In this document: positions 62,964 to 64,000 of the stretch, piece by piece | How the letters are laid out: every line of letters begins with the position of its first letter | Position numbering within the stretch: the first letter of the stretch is position 1 | NCBI RefSeq assembly: GCF_000368045.1 | Contig: NZ_KB849237.1 | Location: 1-64,000, forward strand | Origin: Acinetobacter johnsonii CIP 64.6 | GTDB taxonomy: Bacteria; Pseudomonadota; Gammaproteobacteria; Pseudomonadales; Moraxellaceae | Reading direction: 5' to 3' | Length of the DNA: 64,000 nt | Notes under the pieces: generated by a model | Database searches by the model: none | What the model saw: the letters and a program-made list of their open reading frames with translations, nothing else | Told to the model about the DNA's origin: nothing | Made by a program: the position numbers and the translations under genes

Positions 62964-63248
62964 ATGCAATTTCAACATGTAGATCGTGATCAAAAAGGTG
63001 AGTTTTTTTTAAATAATGCAGACGGTCAGCGCATTGCTGAAATTAGTTATATTTGGCGGGACGAGACAACCATTGATGCCAACCATACTTGGGTTGATGA
63101 TTCACTGCGAGGTCAAGGTGTGGCGCGTTTGCTGTTGGATACTCTGGTTGATTTTTCACGTGAGAAAAACCTGAAGATTATCCCGACCTGCTCTTATGTC
63201 GATGTGATGTTTCGCCGTGAGAAAAGTTTTGAAGATGTCGCGGCTTAA
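62964..63248 (+). CDS. GNAT-family N-acetyltransferase, small (YjdJ-like), copy 2
   Basis: A 94-aa paralogue of the gene at 62640, same length and layout: MQFQHVDRDQKGEFFLNNADG, ANHTWVDDSLRGQGVARLLL and LKIIPTCSYVDVMFRREKSF. Loop residues RGQGVAR fit acetyl-CoA binding. The two genes are about half identical by eye, the product of an old tandem duplication; they probably share a transcript. Confidence 0.8.
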   Translation: MQFQHVDRDQKGEFFLNNADGQRIAEISYIWRDETTIDANHTWVDDSLRGQGVARLLLDTLVDFSREKNLKIIPTCSYVDVMFRREKSFEDVAA

Positions 63249-63362
63249 TTGTTCACAACATTCATCGCGGTTCTAAGCGTTAAACTAAAATGAGATCGAT
63301 ATAGCTGCCATTGCAGTTCTAATTTGGACTTTGCAATGCTGAACATGATGGAATTAAAGTAT

Positions 63363-63719
63363 ATGAAGACGCTTTTATCTATTGCCCTATTCTGTTCAGT
63401 TGCCCCTTTATTACATGCTGAAGATTGTGTAAAACTTGAGGAAAAGGCAGAACAAAAAGAAGTTCAGATTATTCCACGTTGGGGCATGAAAGTGATTGCT
63501 CCAACCAGAGTGTATTTTCATTCAGCACCGAGCGATGCTTGTAAAATCAAAGATCTGTTTATGATTAAAAATGATCATATCACTGCTTATGGCACCTATG
63601 ATGATGGCCAAGAACAGTGGGTTTCGATCATGTATTTCAGCAAACGCTTGGGAGACACGGTTCAAGGTTGGTCAAAACTAAAAGACTTTGAATATACGGG
63701 TACGATGTCTGGTTTTTAA
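63363..63719 (+). CDS. Secreted hypothetical protein
   Basis: A 118-aa protein with a signal peptide (MKTLLSIALFCSVAPLLHA) and a mature domain with two cysteines (EDCVKLEEK; SDACKIKDL). The pattern RVYFHSAPSDACKIKDLFMI and GWSKLKDFEYTG resembles bacterial SH3-like cell-wall domains, though weakly. The start at 63363 opens the signal peptide; the upstream frame to 63324 is not needed. Followed by a terminator. Function unknown. Confidence 0.65.
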   Translation: MKTLLSIALFCSVAPLLHAEDCVKLEEKAEQKEVQIIPRWGMKVIAPTRVYFHSAPSDACKIKDLFMIKNDHITAYGTYDDGQEQWVSIMYFSKRLGDTVQGWSKLKDFEYTGTMSGF

Positions 63720-63732
63720 TTAGATATGTTTG

Positions 63733-63761
63733 TAAAAAAACCCGCCATATGCGGGTTTTTT
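63733..63761. terminator. Terminator between convergent genes
   Basis: AAAAAAACCCGC pairs with GCGGGTTTTTT around CATAT; it can serve both the secreted protein and mpl. Confidence 0.85.
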
Positions 63762-63779
63762 CATCTAAGTGGGAACAAA

Positions 63780-64000
63780 TTATTCTGCGTTTAAGGCGCT
63801 AATCAATTTTTGGTGTAAACCACCAAAGCCACCATTGGACATGATCACAACCGCATCGCCATCACCTGCTTCACTGACGATGGTATGGATAATGTCATCT
63901 AATGTACGTGCGATCACGGCCTTGTTGGGTGCAGCCGCAATGACAGGTTGCAAGTCCCAGTCCAAACCTTCTGGTTGATACCAAATCACTTCATCGGCCA
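63780..64000 (-). CDS. mpl: Mpl, murein peptide ligase (3' end, cut by window edge)
   Basis: The last 73 codons of a Mur-ligase-family protein. The end VVIMSNGGFGGLHQKLISAL matches the C-terminus of Mpl (UDP-N-acetylmuramate:L-alanyl-gamma-D-glutamyl-meso-diaminopimelate ligase), which recycles the murein tripeptide. The frame is open to the right edge (ADEVIWYQPEGLDWDL), so the rest lies outside the window. Confidence 0.88.
   Translation of the reverse strand, partial: ADEVIWYQPEGLDWDLQPVIAAAPNKAVIARTLDDIIHTIVSEAGDGDAVVIMSNGGFGGLHQKLISALNAE

Overview
The window is a chromosomal segment from an Acinetobacter-type gammaproteobacterium. The evidence is the order rpmH-oriC-dnaA-dnaN-recF-gyrB, the sequence of DnaA, GrpE and ErpA, a chromosomal class D (OXA) beta-lactamase next to grpE-dnaK, and the moderate A+T content. 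The species cannot be named from the sequence alone.

Layout. Bases 1-3100 hold most of an rRNA operon on the minus strand (16S, tRNA-Ile, tRNA-Ala, 5' end of 23S) with a recognisable promoter. Bases 3200-20000 are core chromosome: a periplasmic cyclophilin, an acetoacetate-decarboxylase-family protein, an HSL-type esterase, small lipoproteins, grpE and dnaK each behind a heat-shock-type promoter, blaOXA, a membrane-anchored metalloprotease, erpA, three tandem paralogues of a putative solute-binding protein (the third killed by one nonsense codon), and an ABC-F ATPase. Bases 20100-31170 are the replication and ribosome/membrane-biogenesis cluster: gyrB, recF, dnaN, dnaA (minus), oriC, then rpmH, rnpA, yidD, yidC, mnmE (plus). 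A second DnaA-box cluster with the same AATTTAAA-type repeats as oriC lies on the far side of gyrB, which suggests a bipartite origin.

Bases 31152-52342 are an integrated genomic island of about 21 kb. It sits in the 3' end of mnmE, flanked by 18-bp direct repeats (17/18 identical) that both encode the conserved FCIGK end of MnmE. The left part looks like a P4-satellite-style module: tyrosine integrase, a perfect 46-bp palindrome, AlpA-type regulator, small HTH protein, a small ORF broken by an intact IS66-family element (8-bp target duplication), and a DUF927 helicase/primase-like protein followed directly by about ten GTGGACA iterons in both orientations, a candidate replication origin for the island. 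The middle is decayed phage material: an ssb remnant, an XRE regulator, a degenerate IS3-family copy, a frameshifted tail/muramidase gene with a Pro-Asn-Lys repeat, and a partial tandem duplication. Two places carry likely defence cargo: an ApeA-like HEPN protein beside the iterons, and a Schlafen/AlbA_2 ATPase plus a DUF4145 protein at the right end.

Bases 52357-64000 return to core chromosome: the terminator that once followed mnmE, an MFS transporter, a DmeR/DmeF nickel-cobalt efflux pair with a recognisable RcnR-type operator, dsbC, a small stress membrane protein, hpt and guaD (purine salvage), a glutathionylspermidine-synthase-family gene with its lipoprotein partner, a TerC-family transporter behind a structured leader, two tandem GNAT acetyltransferases, and the 3' end of mpl cut by the window edge.

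All functional calls are from reading sequence and motifs; no database search was run.
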